Below are positions 53,385-63,954 of a DNA stretch of 64,000 nt, piece by piece. This DNA is from Brachypterus glaber. Lineage: Eukaryota; Arthropoda; Insecta; Coleoptera; Kateretidae. The notes under the pieces were generated by a model that had not been told where the DNA came from, searched no databases, and saw only the letters and a program-made list of their open reading frames with translations. The translations under genes were made by a program, and so were the position numbers. Position 1 is the first letter of the stretch; each line of letters starts with the position of its first letter. The stretch lies in NCBI GenBank assembly GCA_958510825.1, contig OY294045.1:94610988-94674987 (forward strand). The letters are read 5' to 3'.

Positions 53385-53611
53385 GTATAAAAAACAAGTT
53401 TTTAAAGTTAAAACCCTTCTATTAATTAAATGTAATGTATAACTAAAAAGTAGAAAACATGATATTTACATAAATTTAAAAAAAAACTATAGATTTTTAA
53501 AAGGGTATTGGAAACGTTCTTTAAACAATCAAAAATTCAAAAATCTTTCTTTTAAAAATCTAGTTTTTGAACATTTATGTAAATATCTTGTTTTCTACTT
53601 TTTAGTTATAC
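53385..53611. repeat. Fold-back element, left part (interrupted by LINE)
   Basis: AAAAACAAGTTTTTAAAGTT..AAACCCTTCTATTAATTAAA at the left pairs with AATTAATAGAAGGGTTTTAA at 56097-56120, and the inner arm TAACTAAAAAGTAGAAAACA pairs with the bases just before the LINE. The right outer arm is displaced 2.5 kb by the LINE insertion. Confidence 0.75.
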
Positions 53612-56090
53612 ATTTTTAAACAATTAAACAGTGATCTAACAAACATTAACTGGGATGAAGCTCTACACGGTGAAGTTGAACCTGTAACAGAAAATTTTAT
53701 TAATATAATAAAACAAAAGATTAAGGATAACACAATATGCAAAAAAGTAAGAAAAGAAACAAAAAGAAGGAAACCATGGATAACGAAAGGTCTTATTAAA
53801 TCCATTAACCACAGGGACAATTTATTAGAAACCTACAACAGGACTCAAGATATAAATATAAAAATAGAACACAACTTATACAGAAACAAATTAAATAAAC
53901 TAATAACTAAAACTAAAAATGACTACTATAAAAATAAAATTAAAAATTCTTCAAATAATAAAGAAATGTGGCAAACCATAAACAGTTTAAAAAATTCCCA
54001 CTCAAAAGATAATGAAATCAAAGAAATCCGCGATGAAACAAATATAATAAAAGATAAACAAGAAATATGCAATACTTTTAATAGACACTACATAAAAATG
54101 GGAAAAAAATTGGCTAAAAACATTAAACAAAATAAAAATTACAAAGAAAATAAATTAAGAGTAAAAAATTCTCTTTTTTTGATGCCAACATGTCCAGAAG
54201 AAATAATCCAAGTTATTAAAAAATTAAAGAACAAAAAGTCAGTGGGGATAGATGGTGTCGACAGCAACTCTATAAAAAATATAGCAGAGTCAATCGCATA
54301 TCCTCTCTCTAAATTAATAAATAAAATTTTTGAAACCGGATTTTGCCCAACTGCATTTAAGACTTCAGTGGTGGTACCCATATTCAAAAAAGGTGATAAA
54401 CTGGATCCTGTTAACTATAGACCAATATCGCTTATAACAAACTTTACAAAAATCTTTGAGTTACTTCTTAAGAACAGAATGGACAGTTTCATTAAAAAAT
54501 ATAATATAATTTCTGAACGACAGTTTGGATTTCAAAAGGGTAAATCTACTCAAAATGCAATAATAACTCTACTTAAAGAAATTTATGATGCAATCGATAA
54601 GGGTATACCAGCTATTTGCATATTTTTAGACCTGGCAAAAGCATTCGACACAGTCTCGCACGATAAACTAATTAGTATACTAGAGAATATTGGCATTAGA
54701 GGTACCCTTTTGAAACTCCTAACTAGCTACTTAAAAAACAGAAAGCAGTTTGTTAAACTAGGAAACAATATCAGTGATCCAATGTCACCTGAATATGGCG
54801 TACCACAGGGAACTATTTTGGGGCCGTTATTGTTTATTTTATATATAAATAATTTATTTAGGGTAAATTCTAAAGGAATGATTATTAGTTTTGCTGACGA
54901 TACCACTATTTTCTACAAAGGATCTACTTGGGAACTCCTTAGAAGCTTGATTGAAGAAGATTTTAATTTAATTAAGGAGTGGTTCGACCACAATATATTA
55001 ACGTTAAATATAGATAAAACAATGTTTATGACATTTGGTTCTTACACAATTAGTTTACCAAACTACAGAAAATTAAATTTTAAGACAGAGAACTATACAT
55101 TTACAATTCGTTCTACTAATTCAGTCAAGTTTTTGGGAGTTACCATGGATCCACATCTTAGATGGGACTTACAGGTACAACAAATTACTAAAAAAATTAG
55201 AAGCCTGATACCATATTTTAAAATACTACAACCAATTTTAAGTATCCCTCAACTAAACATGGTTTACAATGCACTTGTTGAGTCTCATCTAAGATATGGC
55301 ATACTAGGCTGGGGAGGGGTCTATAAAAATCAACTGGACGATCTCGAGGTCACACAAAAAAGAATTTTAAAAATTATTTACAATGTTAACTTTACTTACC
55401 CTACTGAAGAATTGTTCCAACTTGGCAGAAAACTGGACTGCAGGCAGCAATACTACTTGAGTCTTCTGGTATACACGCACTCTGAAAAAAAACAATTTAA
55501 ATTAACAAACACCAGACAAAATAAATACTTACCTTTACCTAAAATCCATAAAACAATAGGACAGAGATGTGCTACTTACCTAGGTCCAAAAGTGTACAAT
55601 TTATTGCCGGAAAATATAAAAACTGCGTCACATATAAATTTGTTTAAAAGGTTATGTAAATACTATATACTGCAGAGACCTAGACAGTTTGTTAATGACC
55701 AAATTGATCTGAAAAATATCTAGTGAAACGTAATTTAATTACTTATTTTTAATTGTTGTGTTAGATGAAGTGTTTCTCTTATTTAGTTCATATTTTAATG
55801 ATAAAAATGCGCCTTACCTTCTTTTTCCTTTTTTGATAAAAAAAAAATAAATAAACAAAAAAAAAAAATAATTATTAATAAAAAAAAAAAAAAAGAAATA
55901 ATAAAAAAAATGTAAATATTTTAGTTTTAAATTTATTTTTATTTAAATGTGCACATGTACATCACGTATATATATTTTTGTTTTTACACGTTCAAATGTT
56001 TATGCATTTTAGTGTAAAATAGCATATTTATTGTAAAAAAAATTATATTATGTAATTTCTAGACCAATAAATATTATTATTATTATTATT
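53612..56090 (+). mobile_element. CR1/jockey-type LINE, 5'-truncated
   Basis: A LINE is inserted inside the palindrome, with ACATTT at both borders (53609 region and 56090 region) as a probable target duplication. The open frame runs from about 53617 to the stop at 55723, followed by a 3' UTR of ~370 bp ending in CCAATAAATATTATTATT. The endonuclease is missing. Confidence 0.85.
53617..55723 (+). pseudogene. LINE reverse transcriptase, open for ~700 codons
   Basis: Before the first internal methionine (53966) the frame already reads TNINWDEALHGEVEP and RRKPWITKGLIKSINHRDNL, the linker between endonuclease and RT. RT motifs in order: KNKKSVGIDGVDSNSIKN, NYRPISLITNFTKIFELLLK, SERQFGFQKGKSTQNAIITL, CIFLDLAKAFDTVSHDKL, YGVPQGTILGPLLFILYINN, ISFADDTTIFYKG (catalytic FADD), NSVKFLGVTMDPHLRW, LVESHLRYGILGWGG, and the C-terminus QFVNDQIDLKNI. 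No internal stop is present, so the copy is young. It is dead on arrival because the endonuclease was not copied. Confidence 0.9.
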
Positions 56091-56145
56091 ACATTTAATT
56101 AATAGAAGGGTTTTAACCTTAAAAACTTGTTTTTTATATTAGTTT
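56091..56145. repeat. Fold-back element, right part
   Basis: TTAATTAATAGAAGGGTTTTAACC..AAAAACTTGTTTTTT is the inverted partner of 53390-53445, separated from it by the LINE. Confidence 0.75.
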
Positions 56146-56520
56146 ATTTAGTGTACCAGACCAGAGGATTTTTAAACATTTTTTAGAGCTTGGATTGTAT
56201 AATTTTAAAGCTTAAGCTTTGTTTTCTAAAACGTTATAAAGTTGTATCTAAAAAATGCCGTAGGTCCAAAAATAATTAGACACTTTACGCACAATTGATC
56301 AAAGGTCGCGTCTGTGCTCGAAATGAGTGGAAGTCAAACATTCATCTTTGACAAAAATTCATTTTGTTTTCGGGGATAAGTTTCCACCAAACTTTGTGCC
56401 AAATATTTGCCACACTCTGCTGACATGTTTTGAAATGTTTCCTTCGCCGGTTATATACTGGGTGCGAAATCATAGTATACCAATTAAATTACTTCTTAAA
56501 AGACAAAACAATAAGTAGGA
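56146..56520. other. Intergenic, no gene recognised
   Basis: AT-rich sequence with nothing identifiable. Confidence 0.4.
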
Positions 56521-56528
56521 ATAATAAT

Positions 56529-56780
56529 CAAGGAACTAATAACTCTTCTCTCTAGAATACGCATACCGTTAATATAAAGTATCGCCAACATCTCTGTTTG
56601 TTTGTAAACATAGTAGGTATATTCAGGCCTGAACAATAACAGTTACCAGTAACTGTTATTGTTGTCTCTGTTAGAACAAAGCTGTGCAAGTAAGACAGAC
56701 AAATGTATATGTTGGCTACGTTTTTGTCAGTTTTTACAAATGAAATGCCTATTCTAGAGAGAAGAGTTATTAGTTCGTTG
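56529..56780 (+). mobile_element. CAACGAAC hAT-like MITE, single copy 2
   Basis: CAAGGAACTAATAACTC to AGTTATTAGTTCGTTG is flanked by ATAATAAT and ATACTAAT (7 of 8 match), again an 8-bp duplication. The orientation is the same as the array monomers. Confidence 0.85.
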
Positions 56781-56788
56781 ATACTAAT

Positions 56789-57006
56789 CTATTTTATTAC
56801 TCTGTGCAATTAAATTGGCTTAATTTGAGGAACCCTCAGCCAGGAACTGGTTATTTCTGATCCAAGGGCTTACGCTACCTTTAAAAAAGCGTCTTTTTAG
56901 TTTAAAGTGTGCCTTACTTATTTACATAAAGTTTGGCAAATATGCATACTGTCTGATTTTTTCCAATTGTCACCTGAAAAGAATGCGAGGAATGCAAGGT
57001 CGCCTA
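56789..57006. other. Intergenic, nothing seen
   Basis: No feature recognised. Confidence 0.35.
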
Positions 57007-57936
57007 TACCCAGATAGCACAGGTTTATACAATGGATATTCCCAGAATATCCGTTTTGGGATTTCCGACATGCCCAGGATATACGATTTCGTCAATAGAT
57101 ATCCGTAAGACATCCTCAGGGTGTACTTAGTTACTAAACAGGAAGCAGAACGAATTCTGAACCGTATATCACAAGGATATCCCGGAGGTATGTTCTGAGG
57201 ATATACTGTACGTCTGTCCTAAAGATAGCTACTAATTAGGTACACCAGTCCCCGACAAAAGTGGACATCAAATATTATATCTTTTATTATTTTTTTTTGT
57301 GAAATATTGCTATTAGCAGCTATCTTGCACGTAGGTGCAAGTTATTTAAATTTAAGCGAATAGTTGTACAACAAAATAATAAAAGCATTACTATTTGATA
57401 GCTACTTTTGTGGGGGAAATTTGTACATAATTAGTAACTTAGCTACGAAATATATTTCATATTTCATTATAAATTTTTCAAAAAGTACTACGATTAACCT
57501 TTGCAAAGGCCCATTCTCGTTCATAAAAAACGTAAAGCACTTAAGATGGAGGGAGTATTACTCCTCATACCTACGAAATTGTCCAACAAAGAAAAACACA
57601 ATATAAATATTTAATAATAATTATGAAAAAAACTTACACACATAAACAGACCACAAAGACCGAAATACGCTATTAAAATCACGAAAAACGTGATAAATTT
57701 AAAATAATAAAGGAAAATCCATAGTAGGATAAACCAGGGATATACCGAAAGGACATCCACGCGACGTCCCTGGAATGTACGAAGGACGTACCGTATATCC
57801 TTGGGATATACGGGTAGTATATCATCAGGACATAACTTTCAGGATATCCTTGGGACATACGACTAATATCCCGGGATATTCGACATTGAGTGGACATTGA
57901 GAGGATATCCGGGGGATATTGTGTACTATATTGGTA
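57007..57936. mobile_element. CCCAGATAGCACA MITE with GGATATCC-type motif array
   Basis: The left end TACCCAGATAGCACAGG and right end TGTGTACTATATTGGTA are diverged inverted repeats. Both outer ~200 bp are filled with variants of GGATATCC (ggatattcccagaatatccg, aaggatatcccgg, ccttgggatatacgg, tatcccgggatattcg). The middle is ordinary AT-rich sequence. The minus frame across the right array (YIPRIYGTSFVHSRDV and similar) is an artefact of the repeats. Confidence 0.65.
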
Positions 57937-57980
57937 GAACACGTACAATCTTTTGAACACCATCTTCCCCTCACCTTATT

Positions 57981-58404
57981 CACGAAAAGAAATTAGTGGG
58001 CTCTGCGCTATACATTATAAGATATTTGGTAACAGTGGCAAATTATAGTGATTTAAATTATAGATTATAAGGGACACAATAACTAATAATGTTAAAAATA
58101 AATTGGAAACGATTATATATATTACAGACACGATTATATTTATTACAGGCACTATTATAAATTTACAGAAATTTTATTATATTATAAAAATTATTAGCAC
58201 GGACAATAATTAAATCTATTTAAGCTATAAATGCCATACTATTTGTTATATTTTATTATTCACTAAACAATTAAAGTATTTCATATAAATTTTTACACTG
58301 ACTGCCATAATTGTAAGAGAAAGCCTTGTATTTATATAATAAGCGATTATAATTTGCTTGGTATGTGTGTTATAGCGCTCCTAGCTATAATTTTTTTTCC
58401 GTGT
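57981..58404 (+). mobile_element. CACGGAAA MITE (copy C)
   Basis: It runs CACGAAAAGAAATTAGTGGG to CTATAATTTTTTTTCCGTG. It is nearly identical to copy D; the left terminus has lost one G. TT is present on both sides. Confidence 0.85.
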
Positions 58405-58534
58405 TCCCCGGGTGTAACTGTGTAGTAGCTTTGCTGAATGTTGGAGTGTAAACTTAGGTAGTATACCTACATGTAGCTATATTCAGGTTGTACACTGTCT
58501 CTTGAAAGTTCAGCCTTGACTGTGCATAATTTTA

Positions 58535-58745
58535 ACCAGGGACGTGCAAAAAGGGGGGCGATGTCACTTTTTCGCCCCAAACTTTTTTATCTGTAAATTT
58601 TTTAACATTTTCTCAATAAAATATTATTCTTTATTAAAAATACATAAAAAAACAACTCTTTATGTAACACTGTAGGGCCAACCGTTCTCGATAAAATTGC
58701 AGTTGAAGAAAAAATTTCATGTTCTGAGCATCAAAAGTAGGAACT
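58535..58745. repeat. Fragment shared with 21850-22080
   Basis: ACCAGGGACGTGCAAAAAGG, TCGCCCCAAACTTTTTTAT, TATGTAACACTGTAGGGCCA and AATTGCAGTTGAAGA match the block upstream of the GC-rich island. It belongs to the TACAGGGTG MITE group. Confidence 0.55.
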
Positions 58746-59802
58746 AACGAACGCTAATAAAAATTTATTGATTATTAAAAACTGTAAAAAAAACTTTATG
58801 TGCAATTAAGACAGGACCGTATTGGACGCATTTTGTAATAAATTAATACAAGTTTCTCATTTTTCAGTTTTTTGAAAAAAAATATTTAAAAATATTTTAA
58901 TGACTTTTATACACAGTTAAAAAAGAAGTAAGTACTTAGGAATCGCCCTGTATGTCTTAGGCCTCACGACTTGGGTGTTTGGTGGCTCAAAGTAATAAAT
59001 ATTTCATTTCCGCACTCCTTATTTGCCAGACTTTGACAAGGTTTGAACAGTTTCCTTCACATTTCGTAGAATTTGAGATCTTCAAAGTTCTCTAGCTTGC
59101 GGCAGTATCGGAAATGAACGATAAGGCCCTTCAGGTTAGTTCGTAAATATTTTATCGGAAGAATCTGTGATATGTTTTAGAATTTTTGTCGCTGTTTGAT
59201 GAGGGGGTGCCTAAGGGCGATAGATTCCTTAACTAAAAGTTGAGCGGATCGATTATTAAAGTGCTATTTCAAGGGTTCTGGCTTTTTGAAATTCAGAATT
59301 ATAAATATTTGTCGTTATTAATTTGATTATAAATATATTTTTTCAAATATTTTATTAAAAGCTAATAGATTGTTATTTTGGTTTTATAATGTTCAGAAAA
59401 CCTGAACAGGGCATTTCCGTGCCTATTTTTGTCCGGGCAATATGTTCAGAAAACCTAAACAGGCATTATTTAAAATATACGTATTTGTATAAAAAAGAAG
59501 AATTTGGTTACAAGGAACAGCAATATTAAAATATAAAACATAGTCAATGCTAAATCGTGCATATTAATAAAACACTTAAATTCTAAATTGTATATAAACC
59601 AAATTCTATTCAAATAAAATATCATTCACCTATGATCATTCTTTCTTTTAACACCTTTGACTAACTTTGAAGTTAAGTCTATCTACAAACCTCTGAGGCT
59701 GGGCGTTGAGTGAGTCACAGTTAGAGTCAAGCTCCCAAGCTGCCTCCAGCTGCTTTTAAACATGGGCCTTCGAGCCGGATGTATAATTAATATTATAGAT
59801 AC
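58746..59802. other. Intergenic, no gene recognised
   Basis: A short duplicated segment, atgttcagaaaacctgaacagg / atgttcagaaaacctaaacagg, lies at 59388-59465. Nothing else is identified. Confidence 0.4.
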
Positions 59803-60542
59803 TACAGGGTGGCCCCTAAGTCACTTTACCATTTAAAAACTGAATAACTTTTTTGTTTGTCGATTTTTTTTATTTATTTCTTTTACAATATAGAGCACAG
59901 GAAATTGATTTTTTTTTGAACTATGTATGGAAAATCATGTCTTTTAAATGAAGTCCATTTTTCGCTTTGCAAGCACGGGATCTTTTCACGACATTTTTAA
60001 TGACGGCTCTTAACATGTATGGCTCCAGCTAGGGTCATGCATCAACCTGAATTCCAAACGTCCAAACGAAAATGGCAATACAGTTACGGTGAACGGCGAC
60101 CGATATCGCGCAATGCTTGAAACTTTTGTGCGCCCTGCAGTGGAGGACATGCCAGAGACATGATGGCAGCAGGATGAGGCAACTGCCCATGGGGCTAGAG
60201 CCACAGTGCAGCTTTGAAGGCAGATTTTCGAAGATCGAATAATTTCGCTAAATTCTGATTTTAATTTTCCTTCACGACTACCCGATTTGACAGCACCGGA
60301 ACTATTCAGCAGGTTAAGCCAGACATGCTAGGAGTCGTCATGGAAAATGTCGTGAAAAGAGCCTGTGCTTGCAAAGCGGAAAATAGACGTCATTTAAAAG
60401 ACATGATTTTTCATACATAGTCCAAAAAAAAATAAATCAGATTTCCTGTACTCTATTGTAAAAGAAATAAATAAAAATAAATTGTTAAACAAAAAAGTTA
60501 TTCACATTTTAAATGGTAAAGTGACTTATGGGCCAGCCTGTA
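59803..60542 (+). mobile_element. Mariner-like element remnant with ~190-bp inverted ends
   Basis: The ends TACAGGGTGGCCCCTAAGTC and the inverted GACTTATGGGCCAGCCTGTA continue inward as inverted repeats through TAAAAGACATGATTTTTCATACA and TCTTTTCACGACATTTT, for roughly 190 bp. TA lies at the borders. A decayed transposase fragment occupies the middle. Confidence 0.8.
60045..60315 (+). pseudogene. Mariner/IS630 transposase fragment
   Basis: The plus-strand translation reads VNGDRYRAMLETFVRPAVED, then a stop, WQQDEATAHGARATVQL, a stop, RQIFEDRIISLNSDFNFPSR and LPDLTAPE. This matches the C-terminal catalytic core of mariner-type transposases (WQQDGA.AH ... P.RSPDL.P.D), including the second catalytic aspartate region (QQD) and the SPDL motif, here RLPDLTAP. 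The N-terminal DNA-binding domain and the last catalytic residue context are gone. It is inactive. Confidence 0.8.
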
Positions 60543-60553
60543 TATAAAATATA

Positions 60554-60981
60554 TACACGGAAAGAAATTAGTGGGCTCTGCGCTATACATTATAAGATAT
60601 TTGGTAACAGTGGCAAATTATAGTGATTTAAGCTATAGATTATAAGGGACACAATAACTACTAATGTTAAAAATAAATTGGAAACGATTATATATATTAC
60701 AGACACGATTATATTTATTACAGGCACTATTATAAATTTACAGAAATTTTATTATATTATAAAAATTATTAGCACGGACAATAATTAAATCTATTTAAGC
60801 TATAAATGCCATACTATTTGTTATATTTTATTATTCACTAAACAATTAAAGTATTTCATATAAATTTTTACACTGACTGCCATAATTGTAAGAGAAAGCC
60901 TTGTATTTATATAATAAGCGATTATAATTTGCTTGGTATGTGTGTTATAGCGCTCCTAGCTATAATTTTTTTTTCCGTGTA
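60554..60981 (+). mobile_element. CACGGAAA MITE (copy D)
   Basis: TACACGGAAAGAAATTAGTG to TTTTTTTTTCCGTGTA, flanked by TA. It is inserted 11 bp after the mariner remnant. Confidence 0.85.
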
Positions 60982-60983
60982 GG

Positions 60984-61133
60984 ACCTATTTAGGTGCATA
61001 TCCATAGTACATAACAATGCGATGCCGTGATTGGCTTGATGTGCCGCCATGACATGGCATTGTATCTTGTAAGCCAATCACCGCATCGCATTCTTATGTT
61101 TTATGTTCTTATGCAAGCTTCTGGATAGGCCTC
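60984..61133. repeat. 150-bp fold-back MITE (AGGCCTATCCAGAAGC)
   Basis: The inner arms ATGCGATGCCGTGATTGGCTT and AAGCCAATCACCGCATCGCAT pair well. The right outer end (TTCTTATGTTTTATGTTCTT, AAGCTTCTGGATAGGCCT) recurs inverted at 63955-64000. The left outer end has diverged. Confidence 0.7.
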
Positions 61134-61239
61134 TAAAGAATAATACATAAAAGAGTAACATAAGCAAAAAGGAAACCTTTTAAAAAAGACATTAAAGCAG
61201 AAAACTAGTAAATAGTACTTTATTCTTAACCATATTCCA
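61134..61239. other. Spacer, nothing seen
   Basis: AT-rich spacer. Confidence 0.35.
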
Positions 61240-61928
61240 AAAAGAAAAGAAAATTATGTTTTTATTTAAATTGCACAAATAACTTAAACTGCACATGCAC
61301 AATTATAGAAAAGGCTGAACATTTAAAATATTTAGGTCTAACCATAGATTGCCATCTTAGATGGGACTACCATATTATAAGTATCTGTGATAAATTAAGA
61401 AAAACTATTTATTGTTATAACACATTAAAAAAATTTTTATCAGTTAAGTTACTGAAAATAATGTATTTTGCGTTTTGTCAATCAATTTTAAATTACGGGG
61501 TAATTATTTGGGGTGCGGTATGTAAAACTACTCGTGAAAATCTAGAAGTTATTCAAAAAAGGATAATTAAAATTATATTAAATAAGCCGCGACGATACTC
61601 TTCAGAGCAATTATTTAGTGAATTTGAGGTAATGAATATTAAAGAACTTTACTTACTTTCCTTGTTAAAGTACTATTTTAAAAACAAACAATGCGTTAAC
61701 CTTATAAATCACCAGCACGATACAAGGCAAAGGGAAAATCTTCAGTCAAATCTAAATAAAGTAAAGAAAGCAGTTGGAATAAATAATTTTACATATCATG
61801 TACAAAAAATATTCAATATGTTACCGATTGAGTTAAAAACCGGTAATTATTCATATAAATCTTTTACAAAAAGAATAAAAATTTGGATTGTAGAGAACCA
61901 GTTAGCATTAGTTAGTATATTTGATTAG
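61240..61928 (+). pseudogene. 5'-truncated LINE RT, C-terminal third
   Basis: The frame is open from upstream of AEHLKYLGLTIDCHLRWDYH through YFAFCQSILNYGVIIWGAVC, LEVIQKRIIKIILNKPRRYS and the C-terminal FNMLPIELKTGNYSYKSFTK to a TAG. It contains the KYLGL block and the Y.....WG thumb motif of jockey/CR1-like RTs but no polymerase catalytic motifs. The sequence is distinct from the 53.6-kb LINE, so it is a third LINE lineage. Confidence 0.8.
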
Positions 61929-62515
61929 AAAAAATCTATGGGAAGATTTGTATCCCTTTTTGATCTTAAAAAGGGCTGTAAAATATATATTTTTGTTTTT
62001 GCTGATTTTTTTCGATGTTTTGACTTTTACTTCTATATTTTAGAATTCTAAAATTGAAAGTATATATTTTTTCACATTTTTTTTTATTTTTTCATATTTT
62101 TTCACATTTTTTTTTTCACACTTAAATTTAAATTATTTTGGAGAGAAAAAAAATAGAAAAAAAAAATTTGGTTCCTTTTCTGTTTTCTAATATTATTTTT
62201 TCTGTTTCATTTTCTTGCCACTCTAATAAAAATTAAATAAGAAAACAATTCGTTATAAAAAACGGGTATATCACACACAAGCTATTTATAGCTTCCGTGA
62301 TATACATATAAAAACTTACATTTAATTTTCTAAGAGATATACTTTTTTAACACACCATATCTTACCTATTTAACAAAAAATACTTTTGTTGTTCTGGTAG
62401 TATTATATTAGGCATATTAGGTAGGATAAAATACTGTATAATGTCACTGTAATTAAAATAATGTATGTGTGTATAAATAAATAAATAAATAAAATAAATA
62501 AATAAAAATAAAATA
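61929..62515 (+). mobile_element. LINE 3' UTR and (AAAT)n tail
   Basis: The AT-rich 3' UTR contains a small palindrome (tatatcacacacaagctatttatagcttccgtgatata) and ends in aataaataaataaataaaataaataaataa near 62475-62510, the LINE terminus. Confidence 0.65.
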
Positions 62516-62766
62516 TGCTTGAGGCAAAGCTGAGGCTGGGGTTATTAATTTTAAAATGTCCAGCATGTTCTTTTTCTATAAAAAATAAATAGGGTTTTTG
62601 CTGTGAAAAAAAAATGTTTCGACCTAACCTCCTTTTAAAACTCAACAATTATAATTTTTAATGACTTTCGTGAGTTAAATTCTATTGTTTGAGGTATAAC
62701 CACAATAAGTCTAACTAATAAAATCGACTGTCCACTAACTTTGTCAAGCTTATTAGGACTCACTGT
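62516..62766. other. Intergenic, nothing recognised
   Basis: AT-rich; no feature seen. Confidence 0.35.
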
Positions 62767-62912
62767 TAATAGTATATTACATAACTAGTGTGGAAAGTGA
62801 CATATTTCGCGCGAGTGGGAAGGTTTACGAACGAGCCGCCAGGCGAGTAAGGAAACCCCACGAGTGTATGAAATACACTTTCCAACGAGTTATGTACACT
62901 ATTTTTCCTACG
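62767..62912. repeat. Hairpin element with CpG-rich apex
   Basis: AATAGTATATTACATAACTA..GTGTGGAAAGTG pairs with CACTTTCCAACGAGTTATGTACACTATT. The apex contains gcgcgagtggg and gagccgccaggcgag. It is related to the hairpin at 22722-22868. Confidence 0.7.
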
Positions 62913-63008
62913 ATCCCGAAAAAATATTACTTATTTTAAAATTTTCTGATTTTTATTAATTTTTAAAAAAAGCAAAGCACAAAATAATTATAAATAGCAT
63001 ACAAATTT

Positions 63009-63682
63009 ATATATCGTCCACTAAAGGCTCTAGTTGTCTAACTCCAAATTTTTCAAAAATGAGATTTTTATCAAATTTGCTTCATTATCTGATTACCAAC
63101 ATACTTCAAAAAAAAAAAAGTTGCATTAAACCAATATCAGCCTCAAAAAATGCAAAAATGTAAATATTTTAAGTCGCTAAGTGTCTAACTCCATCATATG
63201 ATTGTGAGAAAACAATTAAATGAGAACTGTCACTAATGTCAAACTATTTCTCGACAACAGGGGATCCCGTTTCAAATATTTGTTAATTTACTGTTTGATG
63301 ATAATTATAATTATTGCCATTAATAATGTATATATATTATGCCTACCTAGTAGTAATATTATATATTAAATATAAAAATATAAATTTTTTGTAATAATAT
63401 TACGCGATATAATACGATAGGTATCCTCTTTTATCTTCCCTTGGAGTTAGACCATTAGTGAATTTAGATTCTGTGGTTAAAATTTAATTTTCAAATAATT
63501 TATATAAAATAGATAACAATGAAAAGTTTTAAATACATTAACACATTTCAAACATTTTTACCTGTGAACAAGCTAGTTTTAAAGTTCTAAATTGCTATAA
63601 TTAAGTTTTAAATCGTTTTTTACGTCTCCTGAAAAATATGACGTTTTGGAGTTAGACCGTTAGAGCCTTTAGATGACGATAT
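63009..63682 (-). mobile_element. ATATCGTC TIR element (copy 2, inverted)
   Basis: It is the reverse complement of the element at 1224-2551, without the nested palindrome and with an internal deletion. Long tracts are unchanged (GGATCCCGTTT, GACGTTTTGGAGTTAGACCG). Confidence 0.75.
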
Positions 63683-63699
63683 GTAGGTATGTCAAACAG

Positions 63700-63838
63700 G
63701 AAATATGATTTTCATTTAGCTTTAGCTTAGTTTTTTAGAATTTATTAAAATCATTTATTGTTAATAAGTACTGATGTTTTATGTACTTAATTACATTGTT
63801 TTAGTTTTAAATAACATGTAATAGTTATACTAAATAAA

Positions 63839-63881
<43 letters not shown>

Positions 63882-63885
63882 GGTT
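63700..63885 (+). mobile_element. LINE 3' end with (ATT)n tail
   Basis: The stretch ends tactaaataaatattattatt, the same AATAAATATTATT terminus as at 45511 and 56090. Only the tail end of the element is present. Confidence 0.55.
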
Positions 63886-63954
63886 TTATATTTAATACAT
63901 AGCTGTTTAATGGGTTGCCTACTCCTAAATAAATGCAAACCTGAGTTTGCTTAA

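Noticed and set aside
54139..54387. 82-codon minus-strand frame
   Set aside because: Antisense shadow of the CR1/jockey-type RT.
57679..57963. 94-codon minus-strand frame rich in Y, I, S and P
   Set aside because: It is created by the GGATATCC word array of the MITE.
60010..60204. 64-codon minus-strand frame
   Set aside because: The plus strand here is the mariner transposase remnant; this is its antisense.
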